Positions 30,260-38,553 of a DNA stretch of 64,000 bases are shown here, one piece after another (position 1 is the stretch's first letter; every line of letters begins with the position of its first letter). This stretch comes from SHZL01 sp963815185. Its GTDB lineage: Bacteria; Pseudomonadota; Gammaproteobacteria; Xanthomonadales; SZUA-36. The notes below the pieces were generated by a model. It worked only from the letters and a program-made list of their open reading frames with translations. It did no database searches and was not told where the DNA came from. The stretch covers positions 1,116,001 to 1,180,000 of the forward strand of contig CAWFGC010000009.1 of the NCBI GenBank assembly GCA_963815185.1, in the 5' to 3' direction. A program made the translations under genes and the position numbers.

Positions 30260-30418
30260 CGGTGTTTTTCCAGGCTGTTTCCGCTGTAATTATCAATCGG
30301 GCCATTATATCGTGACACTAGCGCAGTGGAGCAACAAATCAACCCCGGCTTGATCGAGATTCGGGCCTGGAGGCCGGGGTACAGGTGCTTCCACTCTCAA
30401 ATGCGTTATCATGGATAC

Positions 30419-30700
30419 ATGCGCAAGCCCGCAGCCATCCGCGTTTGGGTGCTCGCCGCCATGTTGGCGGTGAGTCATGTTGCCTTGGCCTGCCATGTCA
30501 CCAGCCACCTCGATGCCAATATCGGCAGCTGCGAATGCTGCATCTGTCAAGGGCAAACATTCGCCGCCCCGTTACCCAGCGCGGAACCGGTGGCAGTCAT
30601 TCGACATGCAGGGCCGGCACAGCTGCCGATCAAGATCACGCTGTTTTCCGAAACCTTTCCTCACCGCTACCAATCCAGAGCTCCTCCCTCCTCCGTCTGA
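30419..30700 (+). CDS. Small secreted Cys/His protein ahead of zinc genes
   Basis: 93-residue protein beginning MRKPAAIRVWVLAAMLAVSHVALA, a clear signal peptide. It continues CHVTSHLDANIGSCECCICQGQ, a cluster of His and five Cys suited to metal binding, then a proline-rich low-complexity end. No family assigned with confidence; short His/Cys proteins are often found in metal-responsive operons. It precedes a porin-like gene and ZnuA/ZnuB-like genes on the same strand, so a role in periplasmic zinc handling is inferred. The segment atgcGTTATCATGGATACatgcg overlapping the start is imperfectly palindromic and could be an operator. Confidence 0.55.
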   Translation: MRKPAAIRVWVLAAMLAVSHVALACHVTSHLDANIGSCECCICQGQTFAAPLPSAEPVAVIRHAGPAQLPIKITLFSETFPHRYQSRAPPSSV

Positions 30701-30769
30701 TTCCTGAATTAGCGATACCGCGGTCGCAGCGACCGTGGATATCTTGGTGGTCTTTCGAGGAGACGGCAA

Positions 30770-32202
30770 ATGAGAACACATTTTTGGTTCGCAGCACCGA
30801 GCATTATGCTGGTGCTGGCCTGCGCAGCGCCGGCGCAGGCTGAGGGTACAACTGTATCGGAAAGCGGCAATACCGGCGACGTACAAACCTTGCGTCAGGA
30901 AATCGAAGCCATGCGGTCCGAGTATGAAGCCCGCATAGCGGAACTGGAGCGGCGGCTCGATGCTGCGGAGCAATCCGTGGAAGAGGCCAATGCCAAGGCC
31001 AGCCTGGCGCAGGAGCAAGCACAAAGCGCAAGTGATAACATCCGGTTTCGAAGCTGCGCCGGCAGCTTCGTCAGTCCGGCGTATATCGGTTTCAGCCGAC
31101 AGTTCCTTCAACCCGGCGATGGGCGTGATTTTCCAGGGGCAGGCCTGGTCTTACCAGCAAAATCCGGACGAATACGCCATTCCCGGATTCCCGCTGGGCG
31201 GCGAGGCCGGTCCCGCGCCGGAAGGGCTTTCTTTGGCGGAAACGGAAATCAACATCTCGGCCAATGTCGATGACAAGTTCACCTCCTGGCTGACCCTGCC
31301 CATTGTGATCGAAGATGGTGAAACCAAGGTCGAGATCGAGGAAGCCTGGATCGAGACCCTGCGCCTTCCGGGCAACCTTTCCATGCGCATGGGCCGCACC
31401 TATTCGAACATCGGTTACCTAAACAACCAGCATTCGCACGCCTGGGACTTCACCGATCAGCCGCTGGCCTACCAGGTCTTTCTGGGCAGTCAGTACCTGG
31501 ACGACGGCCTGCAGGTCCGCTGGCTGGCGCCGACGGATATATACCTCGAGTTGAGTGGGGAAGTTTTTCGCGGCGACCGCTATCCCGCGGCCGGTGCGGC
31601 ACACTCCGGCGCCGGCAGCCACAGCCTTTCGGTCAAGGCCGGTGGTGATGTCGGTTTCAGCAGCAGTTGGCTGGCCGGCGTCTCGTGGCTGGGGAGCCAA
31701 AAGCGAGGATCGCGCTTCCGGCAATGAAGACGAGCCGTTGTTCTTCAACGGCAACAGCGACCTCGTGATTGCGGATTTCGTCTGGAAATGGTCGCCCAAT
31801 GGCAATTGGCGCGAGCGCAATTTCAAGTTCCAGGCCGAGTACCTTTGGCGCAAGGAAGATGGCCGCGTACACCCTGGCCGACGGCATGGCATCCTGCCAT
31901 GGAACGACAAACAGCAAGGCTGGTATGCCCAGGCCGTGTATCAGCCGTTTCCGCAATGGCGCATTGGCGCGCGCATCGACGTGCTGAACGGCGGCGATTC
32001 GATGCCCGCTTTCACCGGCACGCCATTGGACTTCATGGGGCATGATCCAAAGCGTTACAGCCTGATGGTGGACTGGTCGAACAGCGAGTTCAGCCGCATC
32101 AGGCTCCAGTACAACCGGGACGAGGCCACGCTGGCCGATGATAACCAGTTTGGATTGCAATACATTTACGCCATCGGCGCCCATGGCGCCCATAGTTTCT
32201 GA
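30770..32202 (+). CDS. Outer-membrane porin-like protein with N-terminal coiled coil, frame broken twice
   Basis: Signal peptide (residues 1-24, ends APAQA), then a predicted coiled coil (about 40-85, LRQEIEAMRSEYEARIAELE). A beta-barrel-like remainder follows (FNPAMGVIFQGQAW; GRTYSNIGYLNNQHSHAWDF; ends QFGLQYIYAIGAHGAHSF with terminal Phe). Three frames carry it. One extra base lies near 31040 and one in a GGGG run near 31697. Corrected length is about 477 residues. Located 15 bases before the ZnuA-like gene. The likely role is outer-membrane passage of zinc or a zinc complex; that is inferred from position. Confidence 0.7.
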
Positions 32203-32216
32203 GCAAGGAGAAAAGC

Positions 32217-33132
32217 ATGAGACGCTCAATCATCGTTTTTGCACTGGCCATTGCCGGCCTGCAGGTATCCACGCCCGTTCACGCCGGGCTGGACGTGTTC
32301 GCCTGTGAGCCTGAATGGGCCGCGCTGGCGGAGGAACTGGGTGGCGATCAGGTCAGCACGACCAGCGCCACGCAGGGATTGCAGGATCCGCACTACATCC
32401 AGGCCAGGCCCAGCCTGATTTCCCGCATGCGCAAGGCCGACCTGGTCGTCTGTACCGGCGCACAACTTGAAATCGGCTGGCTGCCGATGTTGCTGGGCAA
32501 GGCCAACAATTCAGCGATTCTACCGGGCAAGGACGGCCTGCTCGAAGCCAGCAGCTACGTGCACAAACTGGAAATTCCGGACCGCGTCGACCGTGCCCAG
32601 GGCGACATTCATGTACAGGGAAACCCGCACATCCAGCTCAACCCGCTCAACATCCGCAAGGTCGCACAGCCGCTGAGCGAACGCCTGGCGAAACTTGACC
32701 CGGCGCACCAGGCGTATTACGCCGACCGGCTGGCCGATTTCCTCAGCCGCTGGGACGCCGCGATCAAGCGCTGGGAGGCCATGGCGGCGCCGCTGCGCGG
32801 CAAGCGCCTGGTGGCGCATCACAAATCCTTTGTCTATCTTGAGGATTGGCTGGGTCTTAAGGAACTGGCGACCCTGGAGCCTTTGCCGGGCATTCCCCCG
32901 ACCAGCGCACATCTGGCTGAATTGCTGGACATGCTGGGTACGGATGGCAAGGGCGCGGACTTCATAATTCGCGCTGCCTATCAAAGCCCCAAGGCTTCGG
33001 AGTGGTTGTCGCAGCGCACCGGCATTCCGGCGCTGAGTGTGCCAACAACGATCGGCGGCTCGGACGGAGGCGAAAGATTTGTTTAGCTGGTTCGACGACA
33101 TTATGCATCGGCTGCTGAGTGCGCACCCATGA
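32217..33132 (+). CDS. znuA: ZnuA-like metal-binding protein of an ABC importer, frame broken at the end
   Basis: Periplasmic metal-binding protein of the ZnuA/TroA cluster. Signal peptide to about residue 23 (ends PVHA), then LDVFACEPEWAALAEELGGD. Candidate ligand histidines are in DPHYIQARPS, GNPHIQLNP and LVAHHKSFVYLEDW, with a C-terminal acidic residue in TIGGSDG. No His-rich loop. As read, the frame ends at 33086. Dropping one G near 33070 continues AKDLFSWFDDIMHRLLSAHP to TGA at 33130-33132, which overlaps the next ATG. Zinc rather than manganese is the likelier metal from overall similarity; not proven. Confidence 0.82.
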
Positions 33133-33896
33133 ATTGGGAAGCGGTGGAATGGACGATCGTGGGTCCGGCAATGGTGGCGGGCCTTCTGGTGCTCAGCACG
33201 CATGTGCCGCTGGGCCAGGTGGTGCTCAAGCGCGGCATTATTTTTATCGACCTGGCGATCGCCCAGGTGGCGGGTCTCGGCGTGATTGCCTCCAGCGCCT
33301 TTGGCTGGGATGAGAGTCCGTTGCTGGTGCAAGTCGCCGCGGTGAGCGCCGCACTGCTGGCCGCGGCCGGCCTGAACTGGAGTGAGAAGCGCTGGCCGCA
33401 GACCCAGGAAGCGTTGATCGGGACGCTGTTCGTGCTGGCCGCCACCGGAAGCATTTTGCTCTTGTCGGAAAATCCGCACGGTGGCGAGCACCTCAAGGAC
33501 CTCCTGGTCGGGCAGATTCTGTGGACGACCTGGAGCATGCTGGCCGTCATCGGCGTGCTCTATGCAGTCCTGTTGACGATTTGGTTCAAGGCCGGGGAAA
33601 AGCTGGGTCATATCGGCTTTTACGTGACGTTTGCCTTCGTCGTTACCGCATCGGTGCAGGTCGTGGGCGTCTACCTGGTGTTCGCCAGCCTGATCCTGCC
33701 GGCATTGGCCACACGCCGTTTACACGGTACCCCGCGATTGTGGGCGGGCTATGCCATCGGTGCGGTGTCCTACATTGTCGGCATCGTCGTCTCTGCCGTA
33801 CTGGATTTTCCCACCGGGGCCGTGGTGGTCTGGGCGATGGCATTGGTGGCGGTCATTTCCGGCGCGTGGATTGGCCGGAAGACTGCCGTGACCTGA
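33129..33896 (+). CDS. znuB: ZnuB-like ABC importer permease
   Basis: Inner-membrane permease of the ABC-3 family, 255 residues with about eight helices. Characteristic segments are GPAMVAGLLVLSTHVPLGQ, RGIIFIDLAIAQVAGLG and the conserved VVGVYLVFASLILPALATRR (two parts). Start overlaps the corrected ZnuA-like stop (ATGA). No ATPase gene (znuC) accompanies it: the next gene is a MaoC-type hydratase. Confidence 0.85.
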   Translation: MNWEAVEWTIVGPAMVAGLLVLSTHVPLGQVVLKRGIIFIDLAIAQVAGLGVIASSAFGWDESPLLVQVAAVSAALLAAAGLNWSEKRWPQTQEALIGTLFVLAATGSILLLSENPHGGEHLKDLLVGQILWTTWSMLAVIGVLYAVLLTIWFKAGEKLGHIGFYVTFAFVVTASVQVVGVYLVFASLILPALATRRLHGTPRLWAGYAIGAVSYIVGIVVSAVLDFPTGAVVVWAMALVAVISGAWIGRKTAVT

Positions 33897-33990
33897 AACT
33901 TCCCATGCATGGTGTCCGGGTTGATCGATGGTTTTCTCGCAGGTGCGGGAGGAGTACCCTCCGCATTGAAGACCCGACAGGAGGGTAACA

Positions 33991-34449
33991 ATGGCAGGAT
34001 TGTATTTCGAAGAATTCCATCTTGGTCAGAAATTCACGCACGCCATCCGCAGGACCGTGACCGAAGCGGATAATGTATTTTTCACGGCGCTGACCCATAA
34101 CCCCGCGGCGCTGCACCTCGACGAGGAGTATTGCCGCGAACATACCGAATTCGGTACGCGGGTGGTCAACAGCGCTTTTACGCTGGGTCTGATGGTGGGC
34201 ATTTCAGTCGGCGATACGACGCTGGGCACAACGGTGGCCAACCTCGGTTGGGATGAGGTCCGTTTCCCCGGCCCCGTATTCCACGGCGACACCCTGCGGG
34301 TCGAATCCGAAGTCCTGGAACTGCGGGAAAGCCAGTCCCGTCCGCATAACGGCATCGTGATATTTGCCCACCGCGCCTACAATCAGAAAAATGAATTGGT
34401 TGCGAGTTGCAAGCGCTCCGCGCTGATGTTGCGGAAACCGGCGCCATGA
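33991..34449 (+). CDS. MaoC-family (R)-hydratase
   Basis: 152-residue hot-dog-fold protein. It has the hydratase-like TEADNVFFTALTHNPAALHLDEEYC, in which D, N and H form the active site, and RVVNSAFTLGLMVG, DEVRFPGPVFHGDTL. These features fit enoyl-CoA or mesaconyl-CoA-type hydratases. Ribosome-binding site AGGAGGG lies just upstream. Its last 4 bases overlap a CitE-like lyase gene, so the two probably act on the same CoA intermediate. Confidence 0.88.
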   Translation: MAGLYFEEFHLGQKFTHAIRRTVTEADNVFFTALTHNPAALHLDEEYCREHTEFGTRVVNSAFTLGLMVGISVGDTTLGTTVANLGWDEVRFPGPVFHGDTLRVESEVLELRESQSRPHNGIVIFAHRAYNQKNELVASCKRSALMLRKPAP

Positions 34450-35318
34450 AGTTGCGCTCGCTGCTGTTCATTCCCGCCGATAGCGAGAGGAAACTGCACA
34501 AAGGGGATGAGGTCGCGGCCGACGGCTTGATTCTCGACCTCGAGGACGCCGTTAGCGCAGCGAACAAGCCGGCCGCCCGCAAGCTGGCGCATGACTATCT
34601 GGCGGAGCGCCCGGGGAACCGCAGCAGCCAGCTATGGGTGCGCATCAACCCCGTGTTCACAGCCGAATCGGGAAGAGACCTGGAAAGTGTGATGTCCGGC
34701 CGGCCGGATGGTATCGTTCAACCCAAAATCCATGGTCCGGACGACGTCATCGAACTCGGTCTGAAACTCGACCGGCTGGAAACAGAACTCGGCATTGAAC
34801 GGGGATCCACCCGTATCCTGCCCGTGGCTACCGAGACCCCGCAAGCCATGTTTTCAATGGGTCGGTTTTCGCACTGCGGCCCCCGCCTGGCGGCCCTGAC
34901 CTGGGGTGCCGAAGATCTCAGCGCGGCGATTGGTGCGATGAGCAACAAGGATGGTGAGGGTAACTGGACTTTTCCATTTCAGCTCGCGCGCGCGTTTTGC
35001 CTGTTTGCCGCCAGCGCCGCCGGCGTGCCGGCGATTGACACCCTGTATGCGGATTTCCGTGATGCGGCCGGCCTGCGTGCGTCCTGTGACATGGCGCGCC
35101 GCGATGGTTTCAGCGGCAAGCTTGCCATTCATCCAGCCCAGGTCGATGTGATCAACCAGGCATTTACGCCCAGTGCGGATGAGATCGCCCACGCACAGCG
35201 CGTGGTGGCGGCATTTGCCGCGCAGCCGGATGCGGGCACCCTGGCCCTGGATGGTCAAATGCTGGATTTCCCGCACCTGATACAGGCGCGCAAGATATTG
35301 CTGCTGGCGGATTTGTAA
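34446..35318 (+). CDS. CitE-like HpcH/HpaI-family lyase
   Basis: 290-residue TIM-barrel lyase (citrate lyase beta/malyl-CoA lyase family). MKLRSLLFIPADSERKLHKG, the acidic LILDLEDAVSAANKPAAR (Mg-binding), LPVATETPQAMFSMG, TWGAEDLSAAIGA and KLAIHPAQVDVINQAF are all family-typical. The preceding MaoC hydratase overlaps it. The pair resembles mesaconyl-CoA hydratase plus beta-methylmalyl/citramalyl-CoA lyase used in itaconate or C5-dicarboxylate degradation. This assignment is inference. Confidence 0.88.
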   Translation: MKLRSLLFIPADSERKLHKGDEVAADGLILDLEDAVSAANKPAARKLAHDYLAERPGNRSSQLWVRINPVFTAESGRDLESVMSGRPDGIVQPKIHGPDDVIELGLKLDRLETELGIERGSTRILPVATETPQAMFSMGRFSHCGPRLAALTWGAEDLSAAIGAMSNKDGEGNWTFPFQLARAFCLFAASAAGVPAIDTLYADFRDAAGLRASCDMARRDGFSGKLAIHPAQVDVINQAFTPSADEIAHAQRVVAAFAAQPDAGTLALDGQMLDFPHLIQARKILLLADL

Positions 35319-35400
35319 AAGACCCGTTGCTCTTTGCGGGACTGATCCGCCGTCCATGACAGTTCTGGACCGGCAAGTGCCATTGCTGCGATAATATATC

Positions 35401-36408
35401 ATGCAGGAATTATCCTTGAAAAACCGCCGCTTAAGTGTCGCGCCGATGATGGATTGGACGGACCGGCATTGCCGTTACTTCCATCGTCTGCTGACGTCTT
35501 CCGCCGTTCTTTATTCCGAAATGGTAACGACGGGTGCGCTGCTGCACGGCGATTGTGACCGCTTGCTGGCATTCGATGAAGCGGAACACCCGCTGGGACT
35601 GCAGCTCGGAGGCAGCGATCCGGCAGAGCTGGCGCGATGCGCCTGCATCGCGGCGGCGAAAGGCTACGATGAGATCAATCTGAATGTTGGTTGCCCATCC
35701 GATCGGGTGCAGCACGGACGTTTCGGTGCTTGTCTCATGCGCGAGCCCGAACTCGTTCGCGACGGTGTTTCCGCGATGCTGGAGGTGGTGGATATACCCG
35801 TCACCGTCAAAACACGACTCGGTATCGATGAGCTGGACAGCTACGAGTATTTCAGCGATTTCGTTCACACCGTGGCGCAATCGGGCTGCACGGTATTTGC
35901 CGTGCATGCGCGCAAGGCATGGTTGGCAGGTCTGAGTCCCAGGGAAAATCGCGACATTCCAACACTGCGGTACGATTGGGTCTACCGCCTGAAGCGCGAA
36001 CTGCCGCAATTGACGGTTATATTGAACGGTGGTGTGACTTCGACGGCGGAAGTGCTGCGGCATCTGCAGCACGTAGATGGCGTGATGCTGGGCCGGGCGG
36101 CTTATCACAATCCCTGGGTGCTTGGAGAATGTGAGCAGGTACTGGGCAGTTACGCCGGCATGCCGGACCGGGCCAGCGCAGTTGTGGCGATGACTCGATA
36201 TGCCGCGCTGCAAATTGCGCAGGGGGTGCCGGTGAAATGTATCAGCCGGCACATGCTGGGCCTGTTTCAGGGTTTGCCTGGCGCCAGGCGCTGGCGCCGC
36301 TATCTGTCCGAGCATGCCCATTTGGATGATACCGATGAGCGTTTGTTCATCAAGGCCATGGAATCCATGCGCGCCGTTCCCTGCGAACTGCGCCTTGCTT
36401 TGGCGTGA
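35401..36408 (+). CDS. dusA: tRNA-dihydrouridine synthase A
   Basis: Flavoenzyme that reduces uridine (U20/U20a) in tRNA D-loops. 335 residues: RLSVAPMMDWTDRHCRYF at the start, catalytic cysteine in NVGCPSDRVQHGRFGACLM, and FAVHARKAWLAGLSPRENR, typical of DusA. GVMLGRAAYHNPWVLG lies in the phosphate-binding region. Confidence 0.95.
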   Translation: MQELSLKNRRLSVAPMMDWTDRHCRYFHRLLTSSAVLYSEMVTTGALLHGDCDRLLAFDEAEHPLGLQLGGSDPAELARCACIAAAKGYDEINLNVGCPSDRVQHGRFGACLMREPELVRDGVSAMLEVVDIPVTVKTRLGIDELDSYEYFSDFVHTVAQSGCTVFAVHARKAWLAGLSPRENRDIPTLRYDWVYRLKRELPQLTVILNGGVTSTAEVLRHLQHVDGVMLGRAAYHNPWVLGECEQVLGSYAGMPDRASAVVAMTRYAALQIAQGVPVKCISRHMLGLFQGLPGARRWRRYLSEHAHLDDTDERLFIKAMESMRAVPCELRLALA

Positions 36409-36468
36409 ACGCGGGGATCTGAAAATGCAGTTGATTGCGGGACAGGGCACTAGCAGGTATTCAAAGCC

Positions 36469-37386
36469 ATGATTACCCGCGACTGCGCATCTGATTCTGG
36501 AAAAGCTGCATGGCGGCGCGATTCCCGCCGATTCTCCGGCGGTTCCCAAGAGCATTTTCATGATCGAGCCGCTCGACTTTGCTGTCAGTGCCGAATCCGC
36601 GACGGATAACCCCTACATGGATACTGCCGGCGCGGCGGACCCGGACCGGGCGCTGGAGCAATACATTAAACCTGTTGGCCATGATTCGGGAGCAGAGGAA
36701 TTTCGGTGAAGAGTTTTCCCGGTAATTCCGAAACACCGGATGACGTGTTTCCGAATAATGTATTCGGTACCGCGCCGGGGCGCTTTATCGTGGGCCACAT
36801 GTTGCATCCGCTGCGACAGCGCGAAACCGCCCGCCAGGATATTCGCAATTACTTTGCCACGGCCGGTTACCAGACCATCGATCTGTCGGAACAGGATTGC
36901 GTGGCGGAACTGACCGGGCCACTGGTGATCGACCGCGCTCGCCGCCTGGGGTTTTGCGGTATGACTGGACGGGTTGATGAAGCCGGCCTCAAGGCCATGC
37001 ACAAGGCCTTTGGCTTGCGGTTTACATTGCAATTTGACCTGCAGGAAAACGAATACCACACCAATGTCATCATGTCGGTACTGGCCGGCCGGGCCTGTGT
37101 GTTGCATGCGGAGGCTTTTGTTCATGCCGCCATACCGTTGCACATTGCAAGTATTTACCGTGGACGGGTTGTTTACCTCGATCAAGCCGAAAAGGACGCA
37201 TTCGCCGGCAATTGCATTGCCCTGACGCAACACGACCTGTTCATGAGCCAGACCGCGGCGGATGCGTTGCAACGGGATAATCGTGCGCTGCTGGAGTCCT
37301 GGGGATTCAGGATTCATGCCGCTCCGCTGGACGAGATTGAGAAAGCCGGTGGCAGCCTGCGTTGCATGGTGGCCGAAGTCTATTGA
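36469..37386 (+). CDS. Arginine-deiminase-related hydrolase (CtlX/DDAH-like), frame broken at least twice
   Basis: Guanidino-group-modifying (pentein-fold) protein related to CtlX citrulline/arginine hydrolases and dimethylargininases. The N-terminal piece has SIFMIEPLDFAVSAESATDN. The middle (NLLAMIREQRNFGEE) and main part (PGNSETPDDVFPNNVFG) lie in successive frames. One extra A in the AAA run near 36668 and one extra T in the TTTT run at 36714-36717 explain both breaks. YHTNVIMSVLAGRACVLH gives the histidine region, and GGSLRCMVAEVY holds the probable catalytic cysteine near the C-terminus. The start codon is unclear: ATG 36469 is out of frame with the body. Confidence 0.7.
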
Positions 37387-37432
37387 TGATAGCGGCGGGT
37401 CCGGTCCGTTACGCAGGGAGCGCGACAAGGGC

Positions 37433-37494
37433 CAGGTTCAATTTCCTGCAGCACTCTTGATTAACCGCCATGAATTTTCTGGAAATCGAACCTG
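37433..37494. repeat. Inverted repeat in the intergenic region
   Basis: caggttcaatttcc (37433..37446) faces ggaaatcgaacctg (37481..37494), 13 of 14 bases complementary, followed by acccca. The trailing 'tgacccca' recalls the gacccc end of the palindrome before map, but these may be unrelated. Confidence 0.6.
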
Positions 37495-37580
37495 ACCCCA
37501 CCAAGTCCTTTAAGGACCGATTCAGGTTGGATTCATTTAGATACTTTAGAATAAAGCCAATTCATCTGGGAGATGTCGCG

Positions 37581-37830
37581 TTGCGTGGAGTTTGGCACCG
37601 AATTTTTCTGACCGTATTGCTGGCCTTTATGCTGCCGCTTACGGTCATGGCTCAAAGCCTGGACAAGGCGGCCCGGCAGGCCGCCAGCCAGTATGACGCC
37701 AAGATTCTGTCTGCCCGCACGGTTGAGGAAGGCGACAGAGCAGGTACACGTCATCAAGCTGTTGACCCGCGATGGCGTGGTCAAGACCGTGCGCATTACC
37801 GTTCGCGACAAAAAGCCGAAGAAGCATTAA
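37581..37830 (+). CDS. Small secreted PepSY-like protein, frame broken once
   Basis: About 82 residues: signal peptide RIFLTVLLAFMLPLTVMAQ, then LDKAARQAASQYDAKILSA and, after one extra base near 37740, VHVIKLLTRDGVVKTVRITV ending KKPKKH. The pattern resembles the short PepSY-like proteins found just upstream of PhoPQ-type two-component genes. The TTG at 37581 is favoured as start, with GGGAG eight bases upstream. A longer ATG start at 37470 has no signal-peptide sense. Ends 12 bases before the response regulator, so it is probably co-transcribed and may feed into sensing. Confidence 0.65.
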
Positions 37831-37842
37831 CAGGGCCCAGCA

Positions 37843-38553
37843 ATGCGTGTACTCATTGTCGAAGATGATCCTGATTTGCGCGAAGCCCTGTCCGCACAAT
37901 TGCGCCTGGCGGGTTTCGTTGTAGATGTGTCGGCGGATGGCCGCGAAGGATTGTATTTCGGCGAGGAGTTCCCGCTGGACCTGGCGATTATCGATCTGGG
38001 CCTGCCGGAGATTCCCGGACTGGAACTGATCCGCCGCTTGCGCGAGTCCGGCCGTGATTTCCCGATCCTGGTGCTGACTGCCCGCGCGGACTGGAAAGAC
38101 AAGGTGGAGGGTCTGGAAGCTGGCGCCGACGACTATCTGACCAAGCCATTTCACAATGCCGAACTGATGGCCAGGGTCAACGCCCTGATCCGTCGTGCCG
38201 GAGGACATGCGCGGCCGGAGGTCCACCTCGGACCGCTGGCCATAGACCTCTCGGCGCAGCGCGTCCGCCTGCACGGCGAGGAAGTCGATCTGACCACCTT
38301 CGAGTTCAAAGTTCTGCAGTACCTGGCCATGCACCCGGATGAAGTGGTCACCAAGTCCGCCCTGGCTGAACACATTTATGAGGAAGATGCGGAACGGGAC
38401 AGCAATGTCATCGAGGTCTTTGTCGGCCGCCTGCGGCGCAAGCTCGATCCCGGGGGGTCGCTGAACCTGATCGAGACTCTGCGCGGCCGCGGTTACCGCC
38501 TGGCCCTGGCCCCGCAATCGGACCCCGGAGACGGAAGCGGCGCAGGTGACTGA
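37843..38553 (+). CDS. OmpR/PhoP-type response regulator
   Basis: 236 residues. Receiver domain with MRVLIVEDDPDLREALS, phosphoacceptor D51 (AIIDLGLP), T in LVLTARADWKDK and lysine in DDYLTKPFHNAELMARV. The C-terminal winged-helix DNA-binding domain (about 128-225) has DLTTFEFKVLQYLAMHPDE and FVGRLRRKLDP. Closest in style to PhoP/QseB. Overlaps the kinase gene by 8 bases. Confidence 0.93.
   Translation: MRVLIVEDDPDLREALSAQLRLAGFVVDVSADGREGLYFGEEFPLDLAIIDLGLPEIPGLELIRRLRESGRDFPILVLTARADWKDKVEGLEAGADDYLTKPFHNAELMARVNALIRRAGGHARPEVHLGPLAIDLSAQRVRLHGEEVDLTTFEFKVLQYLAMHPDEVVTKSALAEHIYEEDAERDSNVIEVFVGRLRRKLDPGGSLNLIETLRGRGYRLALAPQSDPGDGSGAGD

Noticed and set aside
30403..30425. Zur/Fur-like operator near the small Cys/His gene
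   Set aside because: The GTTATCATGGATAC dyad is imperfect (8 of 14 positions) and overlaps the start codon; kept only as a note in the gene entry.
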